A model generated the notes under the pieces. The model was not told where the DNA came from. It ran no database searches and was given only the letters and a program-made list of their open reading frames with translations. Shown in pieces: positions 34,901 through 46,827 of a stretch of 64,000 bases of DNA. Position 1 is the stretch's first letter. Each line of letters starts with the position of its first letter. Location of the stretch: NCBI GenBank assembly GCA_029216955.1, contig JANAVB010033216.1, forward strand, positions 5,749,019 through 5,813,018. The letters run 5' to 3'. The position numbers and the translations under genes are program-made. The DNA comes from Iris pallida (Eukaryota > Streptophyta > Magnoliopsida > Asparagales > Iridaceae).

Positions 34901-37529
34901 TTATTTATTTTTATACAACTATCATTTACCTCAAAAATTGAAGGAAAAAAACCATGGTACGACTACTTGATGGTGGTTTCTCCTGTTTCCCCCAAAAAAT
35001 TTGCTCTAAATAATCCAAAGAAGAGTTACATGCGTGAGGTATTGTGGGTATTGTTACACTTAAAGAGTTTCATTCGATTTGTAGCTTTAAATGCATGAGA
35101 CATTGTGGGTGTTGTCACACTTATAGAGTTTCATTCGATTTACGGCAACAAAGTGTCTTAATTATTATTGTCAAAAACTACTTATACTTACCACGCAGTT
35201 GGCTAACCTTAATCGGACAGCACAAAATTGTTTGTAGTCGCTTCACCTCACACCCACAATAGGTACACCTTTTATGATTAGATTCTCCAGAACTTGTTAG
35301 TTACATGAACCACAAGTCAAAACATAGCCAACTAACAACTTAATATTGTCTTGCCACTCAGTGACCTCCATGCCACCTCAAGTAGACATATTCCCAGCCT
35401 TCTAATAAGAGTCGACTCAATTGCACCTTGTTCATCCATACATATCCACACAAGTACACATCATTTGGATCATAGCACATGATAATGCTCTAAAATTACA
35501 TTTTAGAATATTCTATCCTAAACCTATAATCCCAATATCATGTGAATAACCAAATGATACGGAGATCACCAATGGCATGTTCCACAAGACCACCATTGAA
35601 CATTGAAATGCAAGAGACTTTATCATAGACTATATAGTTATATACATCATGCACATGTAATTGACCACTATTTTCCTTCTCTTGCTCTGGAGATAATAAC
35701 AAGCCCTCCAACTCACCACAATGTCATCACAAACCAGAATAGTTGCCGGTTAGTACTCGAATTCCAGTATAACTCTCTAGCCATCTTCTCCAAACCCTCA
35801 ATTCTATCTAGTTAACTACATCCTAAGAAAATAGAAGTCCATCTCAAGCCTTTGGTGCCTTAATGGATTAGCATATCATGATCCACAATTTTTTTTTCTA
35901 TTCAGTTTTTGTCTTTGTATTTATTTCGTTTTCTTAAGCCTCGAGTAGCTTAGAGAAAGACTCCAAGATCGCACTTTAGCCTTGAATACTTAGAGAAAGA
36001 CCCCAAGATTGAAGTGACCATCAACACCTTCAATTAGATTGAACTGGGGCATTTAATATCCAATTCCTAGGGGAGATCTTGCTGCCTAAAAAATTTTGGA
36101 ACATTTTTTTCTTATTTTTGTATGCACCTATTTGGAGTTTTCTTATAACTTTCTCTTTATTATTATTTCCTTTTCTGCTCTAATCATTCTCTTAGGCTAA
36201 GGCTATGTTTGGTTGGTTGGAAAGTGAGAAATGAAAGGAAAAGGAAAAAATGAAAATAGTTTTAAATTGTTCGGTTACAAATGAAAAGAGAAAGTGAAAG
36301 CAACATAATCTCATATGCTAAGAATTTTTCTTTCCCTTTCTCTCCCACCACCCAAGGAATCCATTTTCCTTCCTCGAAAATTTTATTTGGCCTTCCCTCT
36401 CCACCCCGTCACTACACTGACCTCGATAATCGATACCAACCATCCTCACATTATCGTTGTCTTTACCCAGTCTTGTTTCTTTTCCTAACTTCCTCCGTGA
36501 TATTCTTTTCAACTTTCTATTAACCAAACAAATTTCCGAATTTCTTTTCTTTTTTACTTTACTTTACTTTCTCTTTCATTTTATTTTCCTTTCCTTTTTC
36601 TTTTCCTTTCCTCCACTTTACAATTAAGCAAACACAGCCTTAGTGTTCTAGATTCTGTCTGCTACATTTCCTCTTTCTTCTTTTACTTGCGTTTTCTTGA
36701 AGGGAGAAACATATAAATTTCAAGCATTATTCATTTGAACTATCTTCTTGATCATGTCCATAGCATTCATTTAAGTGTTTTCGGGTCTTCGTCATTCCTT
36801 TGAGAAAAAAGTAAATGGCATGCATCTCTTCAGCTGCTCTAGTCCACTTAGCAATAAAACAATCTACACTCTACGATTTGCATCACTTCGATCCCATAAA
36901 CTACACATAATTGAGCAAAAATCAAACCAAAAAAAAAAAAGTAGAACCACAACTAATTCTGTAACAAAAGCAAACCCATACATCACATTACGCACAAGAA
37001 TAAACTATCAAACATCCATGACATGTTATCCAACATCCAAAGCGAGAAATGAAACCCAAAAAAAAAAAAACGAAAATCCATGCCGTGTCGCGTCGGACAC
37101 ATCAGGCGTGCCACATCCGTGTTGCCGTGTCCGAAACGTGTCATTGACGCATCCATGTCCGTGCACCAAAAGAAAAAAAAAAGGGAAGCATCACCTTGAG
37201 GAAGAGTCCGCCGAGATCAGTGCAGAGGGAGTAGAGTTTCTCGGCGGCGTGCTCGTGCTGCCTCTCCCACATCGCCTCCTGCTTCTCCCTGTCCTTCACG
37301 AACGTCGTCCGCAGCTGGCAAACCTACACATCGACATACCACCAACACCACAAAGTAAGGACCAAGGAAACAAATGGCAGAGGCATAAAGGAGAGGATGG
37401 GACCTTGTAGCTCGAGTAGATGTCTGCAGCCCTGACCCAGAACTGAACGGACCGGTCCCATGGCCTCAACGCAGTGGTGAGCTTCTGTTGGAGGTCTTCG
37501 AGGCTTGGAGGAAGAGGAAAAGGAGGCAT
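31779..37529 (-). CDS. ABC1/aarF (ADCK/UbiB-type) atypical protein kinase gene, exons 1-3, 3' end missing
   Basis: Three exons, 37404-37529, 37195-37323 and 31779-31973, splice in phase 0 with GT-AG borders into 150 codons. The product starts MPPFPLPPSLEDLQQKL and carries EKLYSLCTDLGGLFLK joined to FAQIVGKPDLAPAAW, then a conserved EEELG...FDVEPVGSASIAQ segment. This is the N-terminal half of the ABC1 domain: a KxGQ-like motif (here KFAQ) and the Ala-rich loop AS(I/L)xQVH that replaces the glycine loop. In plants such kinases act in plastids or mitochondria, often in prenyl-lipid (quinone) metabolism; no targeting was inferred here. The next exon, which should open with VH, is not found. Either intron 3 exceeds 31 kb or the gene is severed. 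Confidence 0.85.
32178..32545. mobile_element. hAT-like MITE in kinase intron 2
   Basis: 368 bp. Both ends begin CAGTGTT, a classical hAT terminus. Flanks AGCCAATT (32170-32177) and AACCAATT (32546-32553) are an 8-bp duplication with one mismatch. Internal CGCCTAGCGCCTAGG repeats relate it to 28638-29250. It contains long A and T runs. It inserted in or beside an RTE LINE tail. Confidence 0.88.
32630..33155 (+). mobile_element. 3' end of an RTE-type LINE
   Basis: The broken translation shows PLKLKGKFYNTAIRP, MRMLRWM and DKMRE motifs, then a 3' tail with catggccctta, gccgactccaaaagttttgg and (TTG)n. This is the typical end of plant RTE LINE reverse transcriptase ORFs. It is 5'-truncated, as is usual for LINEs. 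Several stops; inactive. Confidence 0.82.
33305..33468 (-). mobile_element. tRNA-derived SINE-like element
   Basis: On the minus strand TGGTCTAGTGG (about 33449-33459, box A-like) and GGTTCGAATTCC (about 33402-33413, box B) form an internal RNA polymerase III promoter about 45 bp apart. A T-rich tail lies near 33305. There is no cloverleaf continuation, so it is not a functional tRNA gene. Confidence 0.6.
33469..36200. other. remainder of kinase intron 2, no gene seen
   Basis: AT-rich, with only short chance frames. 33690-33770 on the minus strand is briefly open. 35037-35156 holds two diverged copies of a roughly 60-bp unit (cattgtgggt...tttcattcgatt). Confidence 0.5.
36201..36639. mobile_element. 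MITE with GGCTRTGTTTG termini
   Basis: Terminal inverted repeats GGCTATGTTTGG (left) and GGCTGTGTTTGC (right, reverse complement), flanked by TAA and TTA. The arms are AG-rich and CT-rich (gaaaggaaaagg against ccttttcc), so the RNA would fold back. PIF/Harbinger-like is likely, but the target duplication is imperfect. Confidence 0.65.
37195..37323 (-). CDS. ABC1 kinase exon 2
   Basis: 43 codons (VCQLRTTFVKD...LGGLFLK). Acceptor TAG just before 37323 and donor GT at 37194-37193. Intron 1 is only about 79 bp. The last lysine is the K of the KxGQ-like motif, completed by exon 3. Confidence 0.86.
37404..37529 (-). CDS. ABC1 kinase exon 1
   Basis: ATG at 37527-37529; 42 codons ending ...AADIYSSYK; donor GT at 37403-37402. 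GC-rich. A CT-rich leader lies upstream (37530-37560 on the minus strand), with a TATA-like atagatata about 40-50 bp upstream of the ATG. Being first in frame with no upstream in-frame ATG nearby, this start is preferred. Confidence 0.83.
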
Positions 37530-37712
37530 TTTTGGAGAGAGGGGAGAGAGAGGGTCGTGACGATTATATCTATGTTATGTGAGAAGTGAGAAAGACGCAT
37601 GTTGATGATGTATTGATGTGGTCGAGACTTGAGATGCAAGGCTTGTGGTCTTGGGATTTGAGTGGCAATTTTGACTGTAAGGATTTTTTTTACTTTTTCT
37701 TTTCTTTTCCTA

Positions 37713-37713
<1 letters not shown>

Positions 37714-37757
<44 letters not shown>
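37714..37757. repeat. (TG)n microsatellite
   Basis: About 22 uninterrupted TG units upstream of the kinase gene start; likely polymorphic. Confidence 0.95.
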
Positions 37758-37758
<1 letters not shown>

Positions 37759-37824
37759 GTGGTGGGATATAAGAAGTAAACTTTATTTGTCAATGAAGTT
37801 TTTGTAATGTCCACATATTTTTTA

Positions 37825-38090
37825 GTGTATTTATTTCTATTTTTTAGGGCAAATTACGTTAACTATTCCTATGTTTTACACTTATTACAGAAACTATCCC
37901 TACTTTGAAACTAATTACGCGGATCACCCCTATAGTTTCTATTTTCTATAAAAATATAACACTAACTACCCCTATGTTTTATAAAATTTCTAAAGGAGAG
38001 GGGTGGTGAGTGTAATTAGTTTCAAATAGGGGTAGTCTCTGTAATACTTATGAACCATAGGAGGGTTGGTGTATTTATTTCTATTTTTTA
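37825..38090. repeat. fold-back element flanked by a 22-bp direct repeat
   Basis: The core 37847-38068 has inverted arms (ctatccctactttgaaactaatta against taattagtttcaaataggggtag). It is bordered by an exact 22-bp direct repeat (37825-37846 and 38069-38090, starting gtgtatttattt). This is longer than any normal MITE target duplication. Confidence 0.8.
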
Positions 38091-39701
38091 AGTGTATTAT
38101 CAAAATATTTTTAATTTATAAAAAAAAGCTATAAATTTAATTTATTCTAAAATTACAATAAAGTAAGGGTAGTTTTGTTAATCCATCTTGAAAATCCGGA
38201 GACACGATAAAAGTCTCATTAGCAATTGCAATTCCCTATAAGAAAAATAAAAGTTACATAAATAACATGCAGATGGGCCAGACGAAATAATGTATTTCTG
38301 AAACCATAGAGTTAGAAAATCGGTGAGAGTAGTTCGTCGCGACATGGGATGGAGGGCTAGATAATAATAAAAAATTAAAGGTATATCTGATGTGATAATC
38401 GTTATTACTCTGCCCCAAAAATAATTCACTTATTTATCTTCCTTGATACTCAGGGTTTTATGATTACCATATGTTTTTTTCAGTATCAAGACTTGCTTGT
38501 CTAGCCTTAGTTGAAATTTCGATGACTAATTTTTCTAAGGAGGATAGAGCTGTGATGCATATTTTCCATTTTTTGTATTTCTGAATTTTTTGTATTTAAA
38601 TTATTTTTATCATAATGCGTGGTTTATACTATATTTCGTAATTCCAAATTTTATCTCATATTGATCAACATCATTGGTTTTTTTTTGTTTCTAGCCTAGA
38701 ATCAGTTTTCTGTGGTTTCATCGATTTTTGTGTCTTGAGTATCACAAGGTGAGATACTCGAGTAGTACTCAGTTTTCAAATCAGAATAATGGCATATGCA
38801 ACTTAATTGTGTTTCTTGGATTTCTTGTATAACTAAGCTAATGCATGGACAACCCTCCATGACAATATGCCATATGGTTAGCACCCATATTAGATTAGAT
38901 AACCCTAACCCTAGTTTATGGCTAAAAACTATCAGTTTGTTGTAGTGCCCTGCTCCTGGAAGTAGCATTGTGTTGGCTTGTGGATAGTATAACTCGGTCA
39001 GAACTGGATTATGTGAGGAAACCTTTTAACATCTAGTCAATCGGACAAATGCATTGAGATCATATCCTATTTATATATGGAATGGTTTCTATTGAAATAA
39101 GTCCAAAATATAGTGAATTCATGTCTTGGAAAATAAAACTCTATATAAGAGTCTCTTACCATCCTTTTTCAATGTTGTTTTCGTTGGACGTTTTGGCTTT
39201 ATGAATGTGTTTTTGATTGTTTTTTATGAATGATTTCATCGTTCGCTTTCATGGATTTATGCATTATTTTGGGAATCTTGGAGAAAGAGAAAGAAAAATA
39301 GAAGAAGTATAATGAATCGACATTGGTTCCATTACAGGAGAATGCATAAGGGAAGATTGATCTTCGTGAAGTAGTTCTCATTCTCTCGGCAAATTCTAGG
39401 TGTGTGATTTCTGGCCCTTCTTTCCTTTACCTTTATGCCCTAATAAAAGAACTATCTTTATTTCCTTTGCAACATCCTTATGATCGATGATGCCCTATTA
39501 AGAAGTAAAACATAAAGGAAGTCACTTGTATGTTGATCAAACCTTTGGATTTTGATCCAACGGTGAGATATATTCTAGCATATTATATAAGAATGAGAAC
39601 CATCATTATTTCTCATTTTCTCTCTCTTTCTCTCTCTCTTTCTAGTTTTCTTTTAAGCTAAGGGGAAAAACTCTCCTTCTCTGTCACTCCTTCACTTTAC
39701 G
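38091..39701. other. 1.6 kb with no recognisable gene
   Basis: AT-rich. Short minus-strand frames at 38178-38429 and 38702-38968 show no known domain. The palindromic tctttctctct tract near 39610-39650 is low complexity. Upstream intergenic region of the kinase gene. Confidence 0.5.
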
Positions 39702-40450
39702 TGTCACGACCCGCACCCTAGAGTTAGGGCACGAGAACGTAACGACGCCCAGCCTACGCCGCAGTGTCGACGGTAGAACGCTGTCCTAGGTCACAACATC
39801 TAACAATATAAAGCTAAGCAGTTTATACTCCCCGAATAGGGGTGACATAGCAGATACAAAATTCAATCACATCTAAGGTAGAGCATGATAAGGATAGATA
39901 AAACATGAAATCCAAACTAAATACAGGAGATAGAAGTCTAAGTGTCTAAGATACATGAACCCAGAAGTACATCTCAAAACTCAAATAAAGATACAGTAAT
40001 CCACAAAGTAAATACAACTCCAGACCAAAAGAAATAACTACCTAAACAAACCCTACTGTGTCTCCTCTAGGCTAGCAGGCACCTCCAGGCTATCTGTAAA
40101 ATTTATCAACAGGTCCAGTCAGGACTGGAGCGAGCACAGTACATCTCAACAGATCATAGCAGGTTAGAAAATATAATCATGCAGTAAAGTAAGATACAAG
40201 TACTGAAAGAAGTGCAGTATGTAAACAGAGAGAGAACTGTAATAGAAATATCTACTATACATAGGGAACTAGCAGTGACTAGTGAGTCAGAGTACAAATG
40301 AACATGTAATACTCCCCCGTACCCCCGATCAATACACAAGGATCCAGCCAAGTTATGTTATATGATGCTATGTAGCAGACCCCGAAGGTGATAGACCCCG
40401 AAGGTGGTAAGCCCCCGAAGGATGGTAGACCCCGAAGGTGATACATAGTA

Positions 40451-40579
40451 GTCCCATAAAAATGGGGATTCTGGGAATAACCCAACAGTGTAAGTCCCAT
40501 AAAAATGGAGATTCTGGGGATAACCCAACAGTGTAAGTCCCATAAAAATAGGGATTCTGGGGGTAACCCAACAGTGTAA
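40451..40579. repeat. 3 x 43-bp tandem repeat in LARD LTR
   Basis: Units start gtcccataaaaat at 40451, 40494 and 40537. The same array is in the other LTR near 47578-47706, so it predates the insertion. Confidence 0.95.
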
Positions 40580-41339
40580 GATTCCAGGAAGACTCTACGA
40601 TCATGAGGGTACATGTCGTAAGTGATCAAAGAACCAAGAAGCATATGATACGCTATGAAAGTGAAACGCACAGAACATAGAGTACCCGATGCTCCCTAAG
40701 GATAACATCTCAAGAAAGAATCCATATAGTACCAATCCGTATGACCAACGTGACAGTACAAGTAAAGTAATCTACTGCAGGAAATAATTCTAAGCAGGAT
40801 ATGAAATGATCAGAGAATGTACTCGCCTCGATAACCTGAACAGCTGATAAGTAGAGAGGGTCCCACTGAAGCCACAGAGTCCTATTTAAAGCAACACAGG
40901 TTACAAGGAGTTTAAGTTGAAATAAATGAATCCCTACAGGCAATCTACATTATTCTAGGTTCTTCTAAGTCAAATTAACTCTAGGTCGACTCCGGTCAAT
41001 AATCTAGTCAAACTAGGTCAAGTGTTGACTTACAGTTGACTTTGGGTCAACTGGTCAACTCTGGTCAAACAGGATAAATCTAATCTAATTATTAAAGTGT
41101 ACTTCGTTATTTGTACGTCGAAACTTACGGCACGCAAATCGAGATAAGAAGATTATCGGTAAGGTTGATAATCTTATCATAGTGATCCACGTATCCAACT
41201 TGTCAATTTCAGCGATGTGAGATCACTGGAATTGACTGATCTCAGTTTCGTTGTACTAATCCCGAAATACGAACATTATGTGAATTAATTATTAACTAAT
41301 TATTAAAAGGTTAAACTCAGAAAAATTATCAACAAACAT

Positions 41340-42050
41340 TGTCGGACGATGAAATGGACATCGCCAACGTGTCCAGAATGGTCAAATTAGCTAGGATAGC
41401 CTACCCAACGGTCCAATTTAGACACAACGGCAAAAAGGTAATTTCGGGTCAAAACGGTATCCGTGTCGGAGCCGTTTTGCACCGAAAAACGTGCAAGAAA
41501 ACAAGTCCATAAAATATAACAAATTATATGTCCACGCAACCAGAATGTCGATACGAACCCAACGGTATCTCCAGAATTGGATTCCGTTGACCCGATCTTA
41601 TTTTGGCCCGTTGACCAGAACTTGGAATTCCGGTTTGCACGGAAATGCGTGCCGGAGCCAAAGTTCTCAAAACTCAGCAAACTACCTGTCAACGAGTCCA
41701 GAATGATGATATGAACTCAACTGTATCTCCGAAATTGGATTCCGTTGAGCCGATCTCAAAATGACCCGTTGACACGGATATTGGTATCCGACTTGCACCG
41801 AAATGCGTGCCAGACCCAATGTCCACCAAAACCTAGCAAATTATATGTCAATGAGTCCAGAATGATGATACGAACTCATTGGTGTATCCGGAATTGGATT
41901 TCGATGAACCGGCGTCAAAAAGTCTCGTTGACCCAGAATGTAGGACCCGCTTTGCACCGAAAAACGTGCCCGGGCCCACATTCTACAAATCTAACAAATT
42001 TTATATGAAAACATGCCAGAACGATGCCACAAGTCCAATGGTGGTGTCAG
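41340..42050. repeat. degenerate tandem repeats of about 157 bp in LARD LTR
   Basis: Recurring order: gtccagaatg, acccaacggtatctcc, gaattggattccgttga, tttgcaccgaaa-cgtgcc. Starts lie near 41527, 41690, 41846 and 42002. Mirrored in the right LTR (about 48470-49190). Confidence 0.85.
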
Positions 42051-44184
42051 AAATGAAATCTGGAGTCCCGTGTTCAAAAACAGAATTTTACAAGTTAGAA
42101 ATTACGAATTCGGACGGCCAACTTTGGCGTCGAATTCAACCAATCAAACAAGCTCACAATGAAACAAAACTGGAGGGGAAGTAAGAGGGTTATACCAGCT
42201 TCGCACCGGAACTGGTAGCACGCCAAACGGAGCTGCGGTGGAGGAGATACAAGCTGACGAAGTTGGCCCCGCGAAACTGTCCAAATTTAATACAATTTAA
42301 ACGGTCAACTTGGTGGCCGGTTTTCATGTATCAAACGATAAAATTAACGGACGAAAATTGACAGGAATGAAGGTGGATATACCGAGATTGCGAGGAGCGA
42401 AGAAATCGTCGATCCAACGGTCGGATCTCTGGAAAAATGTGCGCGAAGTCGCTGCGACGGGGCGTCAAAACGAACTTTATTTCGCGCGCGTCACGACGGG
42501 ACGTCGTGCAAAACGCACGAATCGCCTATACGTCGCGCTGGAGGAGAAGACGCTGACCCAGGGGGGTCGCCGGAGTTCGCTCGACACGGGGGGGTCACGA
42601 CCACGGCGTCCACGGCGGCGGTGGCGCCATGCACGTGCGCCGACGTGCGCCCATGGCTGCACTCGTGCGCTGCTGTGCGCGGCTGTACGAGAGCTGCCCC
42701 GGTCGGGCATGGCGACGGCGATGGCAGGGCATGGTCGGCCGACGAGGGGGCGGCGACCACGCGGCGGGGTGTCGACGGAGGCGCGGCCAATGGCGGCGGA
42801 AATGAGGTGGTGGTGATGGCTTGGTTTGTGAGGAGGAGGAAGGAGATGAGGAGATGGTGGTGGCGCGTCGGTGGCCGACGGCCAGCCACGGCCAGGGAAG
42901 GAGGGGAGGTGGCCGAGGAGGTGGCTGGTTGTGGTGGTTCGGCTTGGTGGTGATGGTGATGGTCATTTGGAGAAGGAAGAGGGGAGGAGATTGGAGGAGG
43001 AGGAGATTGGAGGAGACCATGGTGGTCGACGGCCAGGCTGGGCCAGGGCTTGGCCAGCCAAGGAGGAGGAGGAGGTGGTCGGGCATGGAAGCTGAGAGGA
43101 GGAAGGAATGGTGGTGGTGAAGTTTGTTGTTGTTGAAGTGTTGTTGTGTTGTTCTTTTATTAGGAAAGAGAGAGAGAGTTAACAATTAATGAGAGGGGGG
43201 AATTTGAAAAAGTGTGTTCCCTAGAATTTAGGGCCGGCACACATGTGCTGTGAGGAAAAGTTTAGGAATGGAGGGTTAGGATTTAAAGAGGGAAATTCAA
43301 TGGCTAAGAATTTATAGCTAGAAAATGGGATCATTCCAATGGGTAAAAATCAATAGAAATTTTCCTTTAAATATTAAAAATAGGCAAAATTAGCACTTGA
43401 TATTTTTGGGCAAGAATTATGAGGATGACATGATTGAGGGCAACACAAAGCTGGACTGGACTCGGTGGAGCCGGATTGAGTCAAAATCGGACATGATGCA
43501 AAAATAGAATTAAAAATAGACGTTGATGATCATGAGTGAATAAGTAGCACATGGGAATTCCAATAAATGGGACACAAGTGGCGGACGGGTAGTAGGCTCA
43601 ATGTGGGCCATGTCCATAGTTGGGGCGGACATGTTTTGGTCGACAGGGGACCCACAAATCAAGTTGGAAGATGAATGTGACGCCGTGGAGTGAAATAAAA
43701 TCGGGTCACGTGTCGGGAAAGTTGCGCGAATCAAATGGAGCACAAAATGACGTGTCTGAGTGGGACACGAAGGTCATGGGTGACGAGCGTCTCGAGTAGA
43801 TCATCAATGAGGAGTTGGTTTCAAGAAACTGACTGGTCTTGCGCTCCCAATTTAAATGTCATGGTAACGCGCTGAAAATGATCAAGAAAAAGAGTGGGAA
43901 AATAAATAACAATTAAATGGTCTAAACCGACCCGAAGTTCAGCAAAGCAGAAAGAGCACAAGGAACAAGTTTGGATGGGACACTATATACCGTCATGAAG
44001 GTAATTGTGTCCTCTCCAAAACTCATGAAGAATATTTCCAGAATTGAACATCCCTGATACTCCAAATATCAATAGCACGGGAAAGTACACTTAAGGAAAA
44101 AAATAAATAACAGAATTAATTATTTATCGAAACCAATAAATCAGAAAATAAAAAAAAATCAACCCGAAATTCAGGGTGCTAACA

Positions 44185-46827
44185 TCCTACCCACCTTATA
44201 AAAATTTCGTCCTCGAAATTAAAATGTCCATACTCCCTCTAGGTCAAACCCCCACAATCAAGTCCCAGAACTTAAACAAATCATACCATCAAAAAGAACA
44301 ACGTCCAGGGTCATGGCATACGGTGGTAGTGAAAGTCTCATCTAGGTATACTAGTCATGCTAACTGAATCGGTCATAGGGTATCAAAATACACAAGCAAT
44401 CTAGGGTGCTGAACGAAAAAGTTACAGAAATAACAAATTATCAAAACTGTAAGGCGGTCTCCCATCCTATATGAAACTGGTACTCATCAAAAAATAATAA
44501 GGATAACTACCATTTATCTAAAAGGGGTACTAATCAAGAAAAATCAAAACCACAAGTTTAAGAATGAAAGTCAATTTCATGGAAATCCAATCAAAATATA
44601 TATTAAGAATATTTAGTCTCGACACGATCTAAGTTGATCAAATTGGAGGAAATCAAGATTTAGGCAATGTGGAGGACAGGTTCAACAAAGTCTGAAAACG
44701 AGCATACAAGGATAGAGATTCAGGTCACAATCAAATTTAATTCAATTAAGTACAAACCAAGATATAATTATGATAAGAAAGATAGTCGAAGTTGATTTGG
44801 TCGTGATTAAGGAACTAGGATTCAATGATGTTGAAAATCCTTTTAGAGAAAACACGAAAGGATTTCATACGAAGGTCAGTTAATCATCTCTCTCTAACAT
44901 TACCAGTTTACCATTTGCTAATCATATTTTCTCACAAATCCTAATATAAATCAACCGTTATATATCTACCCTCAAAAATTTTATAATCTTCAGTCATCTA
45001 AACTTTTACCATGATCACCCTAGACAAAATTTCAAACTTCTAAAATATTTTTCCCCGAACATACCCCTCTTATTTAGGAGTCAACACTTATTCGTTTAAC
45101 CAAAATTCCAAATTCCTTCACCTCGTTTTAATTTAGATCCGAAACCTCTAAATTCAGTTTATAAAATCCTTGTACTTGTTTAAGTCAAGTCTCGCATCTA
45201 CTAAACTCCAATACCACTATGCCACGCAAAATTTTATTCTTGTTTATAAATCAACCTTCATAATTTCCTCAACGTTCACCTTCAATTATTTTCCTTTTGA
45301 ATTCTACAATTTCTCCAATCATCTAAAACAATTCCTATAGCTTAAAATCCTTGTTTTCTTTGTCTCTAGTCACCCTCTTACAATATCTGGTTCAACTTCG
45401 CATAATCATAGAAAACAATCAAATTCTCATTTCCATCTCTAAATTTCACATAGCCTTGTAATAGTTCCCAAGAATCAATAACCAAGATTTCTAGTTCTCA
45501 AAACTAGGTTGACCTCTGATATCCTCATTAGTTTTGAAATACATCCATGAATTACTCATAACCAAATTTTCTGCAATTGTTTCTAAATTGATAACATTTA
45601 TCACTCAATTCCATTCTAAACCTTTACCACATTTCTATCTCAAAAAAATTTTTTTTACATCCAACATTTTGATTCCTATAAAATTATCATATGATAACCA
45701 ATCACATCATTTCCGTACTAGATGATTTACGTCACTTTCTCAACATTTCTCAGGCAAAATGGTATGAAGGTTCAAGAGTTTTCGAGGTATAGCTGACAGA
45801 ATTATATACGAGACAGGGAATTGATGTAATCAGGATAGTTATATAAGACAAGGAATGATGGTACTAAAATATTGGCAGGAAAAGAAATGGTAATAAAATA
45901 TGTTCTGCTTATCCGTTTTAAAAGAGGAAACCATTTTAAAATCCAGAGTTAAAATATCAAATTTAAGATAAAGTCTAGCAAAATTATCGATTCATTATAT
46001 TATGAAAAACTCATAGCAAGAAATTTCACAAGGTTTATAAAACCAACTAAACTTACTCCTGAGTTAAATAATGAGAAGCAAAACTAAACAAAACGAGCCA
46101 ATTAATAATTCTCTTTTTTTTTTTGAAGGACTGCAACAAAAGTAGAGAAAACATGTTCGAAAACTTTTTAAAGTACAATCTGATAATCATATGCGTCTGT
46201 CCAAAATTATGGTACTCTAAATCCTCGTCATACTAGTGAGCAAGGCTACGATAATCACAGAGCCCTTGACTTATGCACATATATCTAGAATCATGGTATT
46301 TAACATTCTCGCGATGCCGCTAGCTTGGCTGCGAAAACCTTAAATTCCCACACCCGAGAAATATATCCAAGTCAACTATATGTCCTCACCATGCTGGCTA
46401 ATATGACTGTAGAAGACTAGATTCCAAATCTTAGATGACATAGCCCATATAATTTCATCTTGACAAAAATTAAATTTAAATCAACAACGAATACAAAAAA
46501 AAAAATCAAATTTATCAACGAATCATCAAGATTCAAAATTCAACAATCTTCATCAAAATCAATAAATACTAACTCAATTTCAATAATAATCCATAAAAAT
46601 CAAATTTAACAACAAAAGTAAAATGAATCCAATCAAGGGAAACAGAGAGTTTTCAAATCGAAGTTAAATAAGATTCTCCAGGGTCGTCCCAGGAATCTCT
46701 CAAGGGATCCTAGCTGTGATTGAGTATCTTCAAAATATATCCTAATCCTACTGCAGGCTGTAGTGGTACTCAAGTTCGAATACCACTACACTTTAGTCTC
46801 GACCTGCATGGGCCACCACTAAAAACG
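44185..46827 (-). other. LARD internal domain, non-coding
   Basis: AT-rich 2.64 kb with no retrotransposon motif on either strand. The left edge has the polypurine-type motif. No canonical TGGTATCAGAGC adjoins the right LTR; the nearest resemblance is tggtattcgaac on the minus strand about 40 bp inside, within a 9-bp-arm hairpin (46770-46799). An alternative primer tRNA is possible. Confidence 0.8.

Larger units (their letters stand above)
39702..44184 (-). repeat. 3' LTR of the LARD-like element
   Basis: 4483 bp, unusually long. It contains a 3 x 43-bp tandem repeat (40451-40579), four copies of a gaccccgaaggtg-type unit (40378-40440), diverged repeats of about 157 bp (41340-42050) and a GC-rich purine block (42590-43120). 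That block gives overlapping chance ORFs on both strands (Arg/Pro/Trp-rich), which I do not regard as genes. Confidence 0.92.

Noticed and set aside
38702..38968. 88-codon minus-strand open frame
   Set aside because: No recognisable domain or splice context, no homology I can name; probably chance.
42310..43185. Several overlapping open frames of 70-200 codons on both strands in GC-rich sequence (repeated at 49436-50247)
   Set aside because: They lie inside the LARD LTRs, overlap in all frames, are low-complexity (Arg, Pro, Trp, Gly) and show no domain; compositional artefacts.
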